64,000 nucleotides of DNA from Pseudomonadota bacterium (GTDB taxonomy: Bacteria > Myxococcota_A > Polyangia > Polyangiales > Polyangiaceae), in NCBI GenBank assembly GCA_023428245.1, contig JAEYYX010000102.1, positions 24,851 through 88,850 on the forward strand, written 5' to 3'. Positions 49,376 through 57,497 of the stretch are shown here, piece after piece (position 1 is the first letter of the stretch; each line of letters begins with the position of its first letter). The notes below the pieces were generated by a model, which worked only from the letters and a program-made list of their open reading frames with translations, made no database searches and was not told where the DNA came from. A program made the position numbers and the translations under genes.

Positions 49376-51325
49376 TTACTGGGGAGCGCGCCGGGTCCAC
49401 AGCTGAAACGTGCTGTTCTCTAGCGTCAGGTCGTAGTCATTTGCGTCGGGAGCATGGCCGTAGGTCCGATCGTGCCTGTTGACCACGATCACATCCGGCT
49501 TTCTGTAGTGGTCCCAGCGTTCTCGAGGTCCTCTATAGAGATTCGTTAGGCGTTGGACTGCTGAGCGAGGGACGTGAATGTTGAAGCCGTCGAGCAGGTA
49601 GGATTTGGAGATGGCTGTGAGTTGCGAGTTTGTGTAATCATCGTCGGTTGAGATCTTGTAGAGAGGAATCGCGTTGTATTTGGCGCTTGAGAGATAGAAG
49701 ATGTGCGATGTGTAAGTCTTTGCGATGGATTCGAAGTGACTTTTCGACATGCGCACCTCCTTCGCCATGGCGACGAATCTCTCCTCGAGCTCGGCGTCAG
49801 GCCGAGAGGTAAGGAACGGATCTGGGACGAGAAGAAACCCGGGTTTGAAGCCGACCCACCATAACATCGTTGCATGATCGAAGGTGCCGAGAACCTTGGC
49901 GTGATCGAGATCTGGCGCCCGAAGTCGCCGTGTAAGCTCAATCCAGTCTGGTTTGTACGCGCCGGTTCCGGGGAACCCCGCGCGAGGTGGTCCGTACGAA
50001 ACAATGTGCTCGGAGGCACGCTTCGCAATGACGACGTACGCGGAAGCGATGGCTAATGCGAGCGATAGCGCTTCTGCGCTTCTCGCTCGAGCTAAGTGAC
50101 GGATGCGGAGGAGCAAGGTCGCGGTCAGCGCCTGCAAGGCGAGCGCGAGCGCGGTCAAAATGGCGTAGGAGAGGATTCGGGTGAAGCGGTCAGGAAAGTG
50201 ATAGAGCTGGAGACCCTTCCCGGTGAGGATGACGAAGGCAGGCAACATGAGCCAGGCGGCCAGCACCAGACCCGAGAGCAGTGCTGCCTGGTCGAGCGCT
50301 CCCGGCGCCTCTGGAGGTCGTGGGAAGCGAATGAGGAGGTTGCGCTCGTACATCGCGCGAATCGCGGCGCTCACGCCGATGATCACGAGCGCTTGAAGAA
50401 CTCTTGGCCATTCGAGCTCGAGTTGTGAGGGCGGAGATAATCGTGAGAGGGAGAAAGCTCCCCAACGGCGTGTCACTTCGAAATCTGTGACGAGATTCTG
50501 CACGAAAAATGGCACGAGGCAGATGCAGAGCGCCCCGAATGCTATCGAGAGCCGTCGCGTGGAGGCACGCCAGCCCTTGAGCCTGCAAGCCGCAACCAAG
50601 AGCGCGGGCCCTGAGAACAAGCCTATCCCGGCTGCTCCGTGGATATCGCCTTGCACAAGCCACGCAAGGGACGCCCCCCACGTCACCCAAACCCATCGAC
50701 TCGCTCGGGCGTCCGCATAGCGGACCAGCGCGCACGAGAGCGCTATGGTGAGCACTAAGGGGATTTCGGAGACGATCGGTCGGGGCAGCCGGAAGCCCCA
50801 GAACGACAACTGGACCCCGGGGAGCAGGCTCTTTTTTATCAACCAGCTGATCACCTCGAAGGAGATTCCCCCAGCGGTGAAGAGGGAGATGATGCGCGCG
50901 TAGGACTTTGGGATGCCGAAACTTGAGAGAAGGAGAGTCAGGCTCAGGAAATAGAAGAGGGCAGCTATCCCGTCGGCTATCATAAAGCCGGCGTTCCCGA
51001 AGGCGGCCACACAGGAGATATGGAGAATCATCGTTCCGAGAGGGAACGCTTGAAGGCCGGTTCCAAATGATTCGTAGAGCGCGCTTTCGCCGAATTGACC
51101 TCTCGCTAAACTCGCGATCATCGCGACGTATTGGGTGTCGCCATCGGGCCGATAGAGCGCCCGAATCTCCAGCGGGATATCAGGCTCGAACCAGAAACTG
51201 CTGAGCCAGTAGTCAAGCCCCACCAGAGCAGCGGCTACATGGAGCACGAGCCAGAGACGGTTCCTCGGCCCTAAGATCTCGCGTGCGAGGTGGTGAAAGG
51301 TTTCAAGAGTGCCGAAGGGGATCAT
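49376..51325 (-). CDS. Large polytopic membrane protein, GT-C-like
   Basis: A 649-residue protein. ATG 51325 overlaps the stop of the previous gene by four bases (ATGA). About ten TM helices lie in residues 25-460, followed by a soluble C-terminal region of about 190 residues. The first extracytoplasmic loop carries a Pro/Asp-rich segment (EIRALYRPDGDTQYVAMIAS) typical of lipid-linked-sugar glycosyltransferases or O-antigen-like proteins. No exact family is recognised. The neighbours (GT2, methyltransferase) support a role in glycan transfer to surface molecules. Confidence 0.72.
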   Translation of the reverse strand: MIPFGTLETFHHLAREILGPRNRLWLVLHVAAALVGLDYWLSSFWFEPDIPLEIRALYRPDGDTQYVAMIASLARGQFGESALYESFGTGLQAFPLGTMILHISCVAAFGNAGFMIADGIAALFYFLSLTLLLSSFGIPKSYARIISLFTAGGISFEVISWLIKKSLLPGVQLSFWGFRLPRPIVSEIPLVLTIALSCALVRYADARASRWVWVTWGASLAWLVQGDIHGAAGIGLFSGPALLVAACRLKGWRASTRRLSIAFGALCICLVPFFVQNLVTDFEVTRRWGAFSLSRLSPPSQLELEWPRVLQALVIIGVSAAIRAMYERNLLIRFPRPPEAPGALDQAALLSGLVLAAWLMLPAFVILTGKGLQLYHFPDRFTRILSYAILTALALALQALTATLLLRIRHLARARSAEALSLALAIASAYVVIAKRASEHIVSYGPPRAGFPGTGAYKPDWIELTRRLRAPDLDHAKVLGTFDHATMLWWVGFKPGFLLVPDPFLTSRPDAELEERFVAMAKEVRMSKSHFESIAKTYTSHIFYLSSAKYNAIPLYKISTDDDYTNSQLTAISKSYLLDGFNIHVPRSAVQRLTNLYRGPRERWDHYRKPDVIVVNRHDRTYGHAPDANDYDLTLENSTFQLWTRRAPQ

Positions 51326-52386
51326 CGGTAGGCTTCGACGCGCTTGAGGTGGAAGTAGGTTCGCTGCTGGGAGATCACGCGCACGAAGCGGGCTTCCTGC
51401 GGCGGAATTTGGGGCTGCCAGACTTTGAAGGGGGCCCGAATGAGCGCGACCTGGTGGAACTCGCGGCCGTCTTGACTCAGCTCGATAGCCATAGGTGCCG
51501 CTCTCTCCGGGTAGTCTCTGGTGTTTTCGATAGTGAAGCGGCTGACTTGCTGAGAAGTGCCCATGTCGTAAACGGCGGCGGGTCGGTCTTCGATGTCCGT
51601 ATGGAAGTCCATCAAGTGCGTGGGCCAATTGAGGTAACGAGAGCTCGGGGTGACCGTGGCCCGCGCGAGGAGATCTTTCGGCTTCGTGAGCGCTTCTCTG
51701 AGGTGCCAGCAGCCCCAGCCAACGAGGGCGAACGCAGCCGCAGTCATCGCCAGTCGAAGCGCCCCTCGGGGCCAGAAGCCGCGACGATGACGGATCAGTG
51801 CACTTAACATCTGACTTATTAATACGGCCGCGAGCATTGTGCGCGTGCGCGTCGTGGCTTCGGCGCTCGCGTTTGAGTCCGGAGAGGCCTCTGTATCGAG
51901 CTCACCGCTTGGAAGGTGACGCTGCAGCAAAGGAAGGTCGGGCTCGAACGGAATCGAAAGGAGGCGCTGCTTGGCGAGCTCTTGGACCGTCTGCGCCGCC
52001 AACAGGCGCGGGTCGCTCTCTTCCTCCGCTTCGGCCGCGAGCTCCCACGACTCCGCCAACAGTCGCTCGACTTGCTCAACGGCGCGCATCGCGCCGGGAG
52101 AGAAGCGGACACTCGGCGCAGAAGGCGAATTTGGCTCGGCCCTGAGCCAACGCCCGAGGCGCCTTCCCAGGCCTCCGAGGCGCTCCCGCGCGCGACTCAT
52201 TCCCAGCTTCATGTCCTCCAATCCAGTGTATGAGAAAGCTTGTGACTGCTCGTCTTCGATCACGAAAGAGTATTCACCATTGAAGAGCTCCGTCGTGAGT
52301 CTTTCTACGGCGTGCCGATGGAGCAAGAATCGCTCCGTCGACGCAAGCACGGGAAGGATGCCCAATGTGGATGAGCGCCGCGGCAC
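51322..52386 (-). CDS. Membrane protein with discoidin-like (F5/8 C) C-terminal domain
   Basis: A 354-residue protein with a GTG start at 52386 (no clear Shine-Dalgarno). Residues 1-180 are cytosolic, with helical and Pro-rich parts. One TM helix lies at about 205-225. The C-terminal domain (235-354) has ATVTPSSRYLNWPTHLMDFH, YDMGTSQQVSRFTIENTRDY and ARFVRVISQQRTYFHLKRVE, the beta-sandwich pattern of discoidin/F5-8C carbohydrate-binding domains. It is first in the four-gene cluster and overlaps the membrane protein by four bases. Confidence 0.78.
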   Translation of the reverse strand: MPRRSSTLGILPVLASTERFLLHRHAVERLTTELFNGEYSFVIEDEQSQAFSYTGLEDMKLGMSRARERLGGLGRRLGRWLRAEPNSPSAPSVRFSPGAMRAVEQVERLLAESWELAAEAEEESDPRLLAAQTVQELAKQRLLSIPFEPDLPLLQRHLPSGELDTEASPDSNASAEATTRTRTMLAAVLISQMLSALIRHRRGFWPRGALRLAMTAAAFALVGWGCWHLREALTKPKDLLARATVTPSSRYLNWPTHLMDFHTDIEDRPAAVYDMGTSQQVSRFTIENTRDYPERAAPMAIELSQDGREFHQVALIRAPFKVWQPQIPPQEARFVRVISQQRTYFHLKRVEAYR

Positions 52387-52495
52387 ACTGTGTCATGCGC
52401 GCGGACAAGATTGTCAGGGCCGAAAGTCGAGGGTGCGTGGCGTCCGATGCCTTTCGGGACAGAGGCCACTGGTCGTCGGGCAGCGCGACAAAAGG

Positions 52496-52534
52496 AAAAC
52501 CCCGCGACCCTCCGGGGAGGCGCAGGGCTTTTTT
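52496..52534. terminator. Bidirectional hairpin after eno
   Basis: On the minus strand GCCCTGCG pairs with CGCGGGG (one G-T wobble) around an inner CTCC/GGAG stem and is followed by TTTTCC. On the + strand it ends in CTTTTTTCG. It lies 57 bases after the enolase stop and closes that transcript. Confidence 0.85.
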
Positions 52535-52590
52535 CGTCTCGAAGGTGAGCGCAGTCCCTTGGACCACGCTCCCTCGCTCGAGGCTCAGAC

Positions 52591-53862
52591 TTACTTCTGA
52601 TTGAAGGCCTTGGTGCCGGCGTAGATCGCAGCCTTGTCGAGCTCCTCGGAGATGCGAAGGAGCTGGTTGTATTTGGCGATACGGTCCGTGCGGCTGAGGC
52701 TGCCCGTCTTGATTTGACCGCAGTTTGTCGCGACGGCGAGGTCAGCGATGAACGTGTCGGCGGTCTCACCGGAGCGGTGGGAGCTGACGGCCGTGTAGCC
52801 GTTCTTGTGAGCGAGACGGATGGCGTCGAGCGTCTCGGTCACCGTGCCGATCTGGTTCAGCTTGATAAGGATCGAGTTGGCAATGCCCTTGTCGATGCCG
52901 GTCTGGAGGCGCTCGATGTTCGTCACGAACAGGTCGTCGCCGACGAGCTGAACCTGGTTGCCGATCTTGTCGGTGAGGAGCTTCCAGCCGTCCCAGTCGT
53001 TCTCGTCGAGGCCGTCCTCGATGCTGACGATCGGGTAACGCTTGACGAGGTCGACGTAGACGTCGACGAGCTCAGCGCTCGAGAGCTGCTTGCCGTCGAA
53101 GGTGTACTTGCCGTCTTTGTGGAACTCGCTGATGGCGCAGTCGAGGGCGAGCGAGACCTGCTTTCCGGGCTCGTAACCTGCGGCCTCGACAGCAGCGAGG
53201 ATCTTCTGGAGAGCTTCCTCATTTTTGGCGAGCTTCGGAGCGAAACCACCTTCGTCGCCGACGGAGGTCGTGTAGCCGTCCTTGGCCAAGATCTTCTTCA
53301 GGTTGTGGAAGATCTCAGCGCCGGCGCGCAGAGCTTCGCTGAAGGTCTTGAAGCCGTGGGGCACGAGCATGAACTCCTGGATTTCCATGCCGCTGTCAGC
53401 GTGCTTGCCGCCGTTGATGACGTTCATGAGGGGCGTCGGGAGAACACGCGCCTGCACGCCACCGAGGTAACGCCAGAGCGGCAGACCAACGACATCTGCT
53501 GCAGCGCGGGCGGCGGCCATCGAGATGCCGAGGATGGCGTTTGCGCCCATCTTGCCCTTGTTCTTCGTGCCGTCGAGCTCAAGGAGGCGGTAGTCGAGCG
53601 TGGGCTGGTCGAGAGCCGAGAGGCCGAGCACTGCCGGTCCGAGCTTCTCGTTGACGTTCTCGACTGCCTCGAGGACGCCCTTGCCGAGGTAGCGCTTCTT
53701 GTCGCCATCACGAAGCTCTACTGCCTCGTGTTCGCCGGTCGAGGCGCCGCTCGGAACCGCAGCGCGACCAAAGCCGCTCTCGGTCTGGACCTCAACTTCG
53801 ACCGTCGGATTCCCGCGGGAATCCAGAATCTCTCGTGCGTGGACGTTGATGATTTCTGACAT
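52591..53862 (-). CDS. eno: Enolase
   Basis: A 423-residue enolase that converts 2-phosphoglycerate to phosphoenolpyruvate and also belongs to RNA degradosomes. ATG 53862 (MSEIINVHAREILDSRGNPT) fits the family start; an upstream in-frame start would only add six residues. Patterns include VPSGASTGEHEAVELRDGD, the QEFMLVPHGFKTFSEALRAG segment, VGDEGGFAPKL, SIEDGLDENDWDGW, LVGDDLFVTN, LIKLNQIGTVTETLDAI and VSSHRSGETADTFIADLAVA. It is full length, with its own terminator. Confidence 0.97.
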   Translation of the reverse strand: MSEIINVHAREILDSRGNPTVEVEVQTESGFGRAAVPSGASTGEHEAVELRDGDKKRYLGKGVLEAVENVNEKLGPAVLGLSALDQPTLDYRLLELDGTKNKGKMGANAILGISMAAARAAADVVGLPLWRYLGGVQARVLPTPLMNVINGGKHADSGMEIQEFMLVPHGFKTFSEALRAGAEIFHNLKKILAKDGYTTSVGDEGGFAPKLAKNEEALQKILAAVEAAGYEPGKQVSLALDCAISEFHKDGKYTFDGKQLSSAELVDVYVDLVKRYPIVSIEDGLDENDWDGWKLLTDKIGNQVQLVGDDLFVTNIERLQTGIDKGIANSILIKLNQIGTVTETLDAIRLAHKNGYTAVSSHRSGETADTFIADLAVATNCGQIKTGSLSRTDRIAKYNQLLRISEELDKAAIYAGTKAFNQK

Positions 53863-54399
53863 GGTCGCGCTCGCTAACACGAAAAAATCGCGCCCGTAAA
53901 GGCGCCCGTCGGCTGGGCCCGCCAGGGCTCGATCGCTCGCGGTGACCGGCTCTCGATCGACGAGAAACCTTTATTTCTAGTGTTTCAGGGCGTTTACAGG
54001 TTCGAGCGCATCCCCCTCGCACTTTCCGAGGCGCCCGGCGATCCTGAAACCTTCTGGCGGCGAGGCGTTTGTGGCCTCGAGCACTCCCCGAGAAGACCAG
54101 AAGTGCCCTTCTTTGCGGGTGGTGGCCCTCCCCCGGTCTCGCGCCTCACTGAACAGAAGGACTCCCTCCTCCTCCTCTCAAAGCGTTGACCTCCCTTGAA
54201 GGGCGCGCTCGCCCGCCCCTCCCTGACGTCCGTCCTCGGCGCTCCCGCGCCTGCGGGCGGCCGTGGGAGGGGCCCGCTCTCCTCCCTTCAGGCGGCTTCG
54301 CTCCTTTTCGGCTCGGGTGTCCGCGCGCGCGAAAAGCCGCTCTGGCGCCGCGGGGGTGCCCCGTCTTTCTCTGAGAAATGAGGGACTTTAGGATGGGGT
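53863..54399. other. Long spacer between eno and the propeller lipoprotein
   Basis: A 537-base GC-rich spacer. An AT-rich stretch near 53960-53982 may be the eno promoter on the minus strand. Open frames of 60-70 codons on the + strand lack any family pattern or start signal. No hairpin, repeat or RNA gene was seen. Confidence 0.6.
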
Positions 54400-55677
54400 A
54401 TGGAGTGGATGCGGCGAGAGATGCTGATTCTGGGTGGTGCTCTGCTGGTGGCGTGCCTGGGAGGGTGCGAGAAAAAGACCGAAAGCGCGCGCGAGGACGC
54501 TACGAAGACCGAGGACGCTTCCCTTCGGCCAGAGGCCGCTGGCTCGGAGGCGGCTCCGTCGCAGTCGAAGGCGGACGAAAAGGCGGAACCTGACTATCTG
54601 GTTCCTCCGACGCAGTACGGGGAACATGACGTGATCCGCGATGTGCTCGTCTCGGGGAGCGACGTCTACTTCGTGACACTCATGGAGCTCTACCGGGTTC
54701 CTCTTGCCGGCGGTACGCCGACGGTGATCGGGAAGACGCCAGGGATGACCCTAGCGGGGAAGTTTGTTCTTTGGGAGGACGGGGAACGTCTTGTCGCTCA
54801 ATCCCCGAGCGAGCCAATCTTTATGGAATCTCCGAAGGCAGGCGCGCCGTGGAAGACGTTCTTGGACCTGACTCCGAACAAGATGGGAGGAGGCCGGGGT
54901 GCGGTGACGCGCCTCTTCGATGACCTCAAGAAGGGAGAGAAGAAGCGAGCGACCTTTGCGGACTTTGACGGGACGGACTTCTACTTCTCGCTCCAGAACG
55001 TGGGAGCGATGTCTTCGGTGTCGTCCTCTTCGATCCTGAAGGTTCCGCTCAATGGTGGAACGCCGGAGGTTCTGCTCGACACGCCCGGCGAGATCGACGA
55101 AGTGCACCGCTACGGAAAGGACATCGTCTTCAAGTATACCAAGCCCCCGAGCGCCGAGCAGCTCGCCGAGTACGAAAAGGCGCGGAAGAAGTCCCCCTAC
55201 ACGCCGAAGCCGAAAGGTCCGACGGGCGTGTTTGCGTTCACACCCGGCCGAGGAGAGCCGCGCCTGCTCATGAACTTGACGCATATGATGTCATCGCTGA
55301 TCTTGATCGGCGATGAGTCGCAGGTGCTCCTGACAGGGTTCGAAGAGGGCGACTTCAAGAGAGGCGGAACCTTTCGTGTCTCTTTGGCAGGCGGCGCTCC
55401 CCAGAAGATCGACGCCCGACCGTTTTCGGGAGAAGGATTCGTCTACGGTGACTCCTTCGTGATTGCGGGTTCGGCTTCAGCGCAGCCTGGAGCGCTCAAG
55501 GCTGGCGAAGTAGTCCTGGTGGTCCCGAGAGCGCGCGGACAGAACCGTCAGGTCACAGCTCTCGTCGACGACTGGACGACTCATGCGCGGGCTCTCGCGG
55601 GCGACACTCTCCTTCTCTCGCGCTACAGCGAGCGCGACAATCATGCGGCGATCGTGCGCATTGGGCTGAAGCCCTAA
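54400..55677 (+). CDS. Lipoprotein with beta-propeller-like repeats
   Basis: A 425-residue protein. The signal ends with a lipobox at CLGGC (Cys23), followed by a charged linker to about 65. The rest has repeated strand groups of the propeller kind (DVLVSGSDVYFVTLMELYRV, PLAGGTPTVIGKTPG, KVPLNGGTPEVLLDTPGEID, VSLAGGAPQKIDARPFSGEG), typical of myxobacterial periplasmic or outer-membrane lipoproteins with DUF5050-like blades. It starts ATG 54400. No enzyme residues are evident. Confidence 0.82.
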   Translation: MEWMRREMLILGGALLVACLGGCEKKTESAREDATKTEDASLRPEAAGSEAAPSQSKADEKAEPDYLVPPTQYGEHDVIRDVLVSGSDVYFVTLMELYRVPLAGGTPTVIGKTPGMTLAGKFVLWEDGERLVAQSPSEPIFMESPKAGAPWKTFLDLTPNKMGGGRGAVTRLFDDLKKGEKKRATFADFDGTDFYFSLQNVGAMSSVSSSSILKVPLNGGTPEVLLDTPGEIDEVHRYGKDIVFKYTKPPSAEQLAEYEKARKKSPYTPKPKGPTGVFAFTPGRGEPRLLMNLTHMMSSLILIGDESQVLLTGFEEGDFKRGGTFRVSLAGGAPQKIDARPFSGEGFVYGDSFVIAGSASAQPGALKAGEVVLVVPRARGQNRQVTALVDDWTTHARALAGDTLLLSRYSERDNHAAIVRIGLKP

Positions 55678-55721
55678 CGGATCCGGGAAGGACTTCGGGG
55701 TCGCCTTCGGACCGGACGCCG

Positions 55722-55760
55722 CAAAAGAAAACGGGCGCCCGCTGATGCGAGCGCCCGTTC
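55722..55760. terminator. Bidirectional terminator between convergent lipoprotein genes
   Basis: AACGGGCGC (55730-55738) pairs with GCGCCCGTT (55751-55759) around a 12-base loop. On the minus strand it is followed by TTTCTTTTGC, a strong terminator for the collagen-like gene. On the + strand CGCTTTTCG follows. Confidence 0.9.
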
Positions 55761-55780
55761 GCTTTTCGAGCCGATGGGCC

Positions 55781-57088
55781 TTACTGCTCGAAGCAGTAAA
55801 GCGCGTGCGTTTCAGCGCAATTCGTCGGACCGGCGTTCGACCACGCGGGCGCGGTGGCGGACGTTTCGCCTACGTATCCGGAGTCCTCGCTACTCGAAGA
55901 TGCCCAACCATTGCAGTTCGATCCCGGGCCAACGAATACTCCGTCCCTGTGGATCGCGGTCCAGGCGTAAGGTGGGGCTGCGTTCCCCTCTTCGTCCTGG
56001 TCGATGGCGTGCAGGAGATCTTCGTCGGTTAAGCCGGCCCAGTTATTGGCGACCAGCGTTCCGCTCGGAAGAGCGTAAGGGATCGTCGAGCGAGCGAAGG
56101 TGCTGTACGGATGGCTGACGTCATCGAAGCCGATCCATGCGCGGTAGGTACCGACCAGGTTCGCATCGTTGGCGTGGTCCTGGCAAATCTCGTCTGGGTC
56201 GAGAGCCACGGCGAAATCACCTGAATACGTCGTGCTGGTGACGAACACCTTCTTCGGGGTTCGCTGGCAGATGTATTCGGTTTGATCGACCTCATCGTCC
56301 TCGAGGATCCCGTTGCCAGCGAGGCCATCGCCCTCGCCATTGTCGATACCGACCTCGATCTTGAAGCCAGCAGTGCTGCAGTTGATGCCGATCGGCTCCG
56401 GAGTGAGCCTGATGAGCGAATTGTACCCGGACGGTCCAGTGTCGCCTGTGGGTCCAGTGTCGCCCGTGGGTCCAGTGTCGCCCGTGGGACCCGTGGGACC
56501 CGCGTCGCCCGTGGGACCTGTGGGTCCAGTGTCGCCCGTGGGACCCGCGTCGCCCGTGGGACCTGTGGGTCCAGTATCGCCCGTGGGACCCGTGGGACCC
56601 GCGTCGCCCGTGGGACCCGCGGGTCCTGCCGGGCCCGTCGGGCCGGGCATGGCGCCGCCCATCCCTATGCTGTCGCCGGTGGGTCCGGTCGGGCCCGCTG
56701 GGCCAGTGTCGCCCGTATCACCTTTCGCTCCTGTCGGACCTGTCGGGCCTGCGTCGCCGGTCGCTCCCGCCGGGCCGCGAGGTCCGCTTGCCCCGGTTGC
56801 TCCCGTCGAGCCGGGGCGGCCATCGCAGACGTACTCGGTTCCTTCGACCTCGCTGGTGTCGAGCCTGCCGTTGTCGTTCTTGTCGGGGCCGTATTCGACT
56901 TTCTGGCCGCCATCCTCACAGTTCTCTCCCGGGGGCTCCTCCGTGAGGCGCATCACCGCGGAGATGCCGTCCTTCCCGTTCTCGCCGTCGAGGCCATCTT
57001 TACCGTCGAGCGTGTCCCCGTTACAAGCAAGGACGAGGGCGCCTGTCGATACGAATGTGAGTTGCGTGAGACTTCTTCTGAGGTTCAT
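55781..57088 (-). CDS. Collagen-like lipoprotein with DUF1554 (C-type-lectin-fold) domain
   Basis: A 435-residue lipoprotein. ATG 57088 has AGGAG eight bases upstream. The lipobox is ALVLAC (Cys22). A short Gly-X-Y stretch is at 28-41, a DUF7151-like module at 44-90, and a collagen-like Gly-X-Y region at about 92-221 rich in GPTGDTGPT. A second DUF7151-like module lies at 224-275 and a DUF1554 domain at about 279-435 (KKVFVTSTTYSGDFAVALD, NWAGLTDEDLLHAIDQDEEG, YCFEQ end). DUF1554 is best known from Leptospira surface proteins. A trimeric stalk-and-head surface protein is likely. Confidence 0.92.
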   Translation of the reverse strand: MNLRRSLTQLTFVSTGALVLACNGDTLDGKDGLDGENGKDGISAVMRLTEEPPGENCEDGGQKVEYGPDKNDNGRLDTSEVEGTEYVCDGRPGSTGATGASGPRGPAGATGDAGPTGPTGAKGDTGDTGPAGPTGPTGDSIGMGGAMPGPTGPAGPAGPTGDAGPTGPTGDTGPTGPTGDAGPTGDTGPTGPTGDAGPTGPTGDTGPTGDTGPTGDTGPSGYNSLIRLTPEPIGINCSTAGFKIEVGIDNGEGDGLAGNGILEDDEVDQTEYICQRTPKKVFVTSTTYSGDFAVALDPDEICQDHANDANLVGTYRAWIGFDDVSHPYSTFARSTIPYALPSGTLVANNWAGLTDEDLLHAIDQDEEGNAAPPYAWTAIHRDGVFVGPGSNCNGWASSSSEDSGYVGETSATAPAWSNAGPTNCAETHALYCFEQ

Positions 57089-57497
57089 AAACATTGCTCC
57101 TAATCTGTTTGGTCTTCCCCCAACCGCGCCCAAGCGCGGGTAGGAGCTCTCCCCATTTTCGGACTCAAGGCGCCTACTCGATGCGGGAGGAAAGGGGAAG
57201 CAGGCGCCAATAGCACGAGAGAAGTCCGCGTTCGGCGGACTGGAAGGCGGGCCAATAAATGCGACAAAGCTCGCAAGGTCTGCGTTCTCTTTGTGATGAC
57301 AATGTGCGGAACTGTGCTCAGGGCGGGGTCTGAACGCGCGATGAGCGCCCTCTCAATGGGAGCAGGAGAGGTTCGATGAACGCTCAAGCGCTCGTTCATG
57401 AAGGGAACGGATTTGGCCATAACAAGCGTGATGCGGAGGGCGTCGTGCAGCGCTCCGTGTGTGGGAGAAGCGTGAGACTGCGATCCGCGAATAGATG
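57089..57497. other. Leader and spacer upstream of the collagen-like gene
   Basis: No gene was found in these 409 bases. Notable elements on the minus-strand leader are the hairpin AGTCCGC-GTTCG-GCGGACT at 57223-57241 and a 24-base interrupted palindrome at 57376-57399 (ATGAACG ... CGTTCAT). Small open frames here are shadows. Confidence 0.6.
57376..57399 (-). promoter_or_regulatory. Candidate operator: 24-base interrupted palindrome
   Basis: ATGAACG (57376-57382) and CGTTCAT (57393-57399) are perfect inverted repeats with an AAGCGCT-like centre. They lie about 290 bases upstream of the collagen-like start on the minus strand and 100 bases upstream of the 3' end of the 969-residue gene. They could be an operator or a weak stem. 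Role unproven. Confidence 0.25.

Noticed and set aside
52714..53859. A 381-codon open frame on the plus strand
   Set aside because: It is antisense to enolase over nearly its full length and has no recognisable domain.
56313..57143. A plus-strand frame with SPVGPVGP repeats that looks collagen-like
   Set aside because: It is the mirror of the real Gly-X-Y repeats on the minus strand; glycines are not every third residue and there is no signal peptide.
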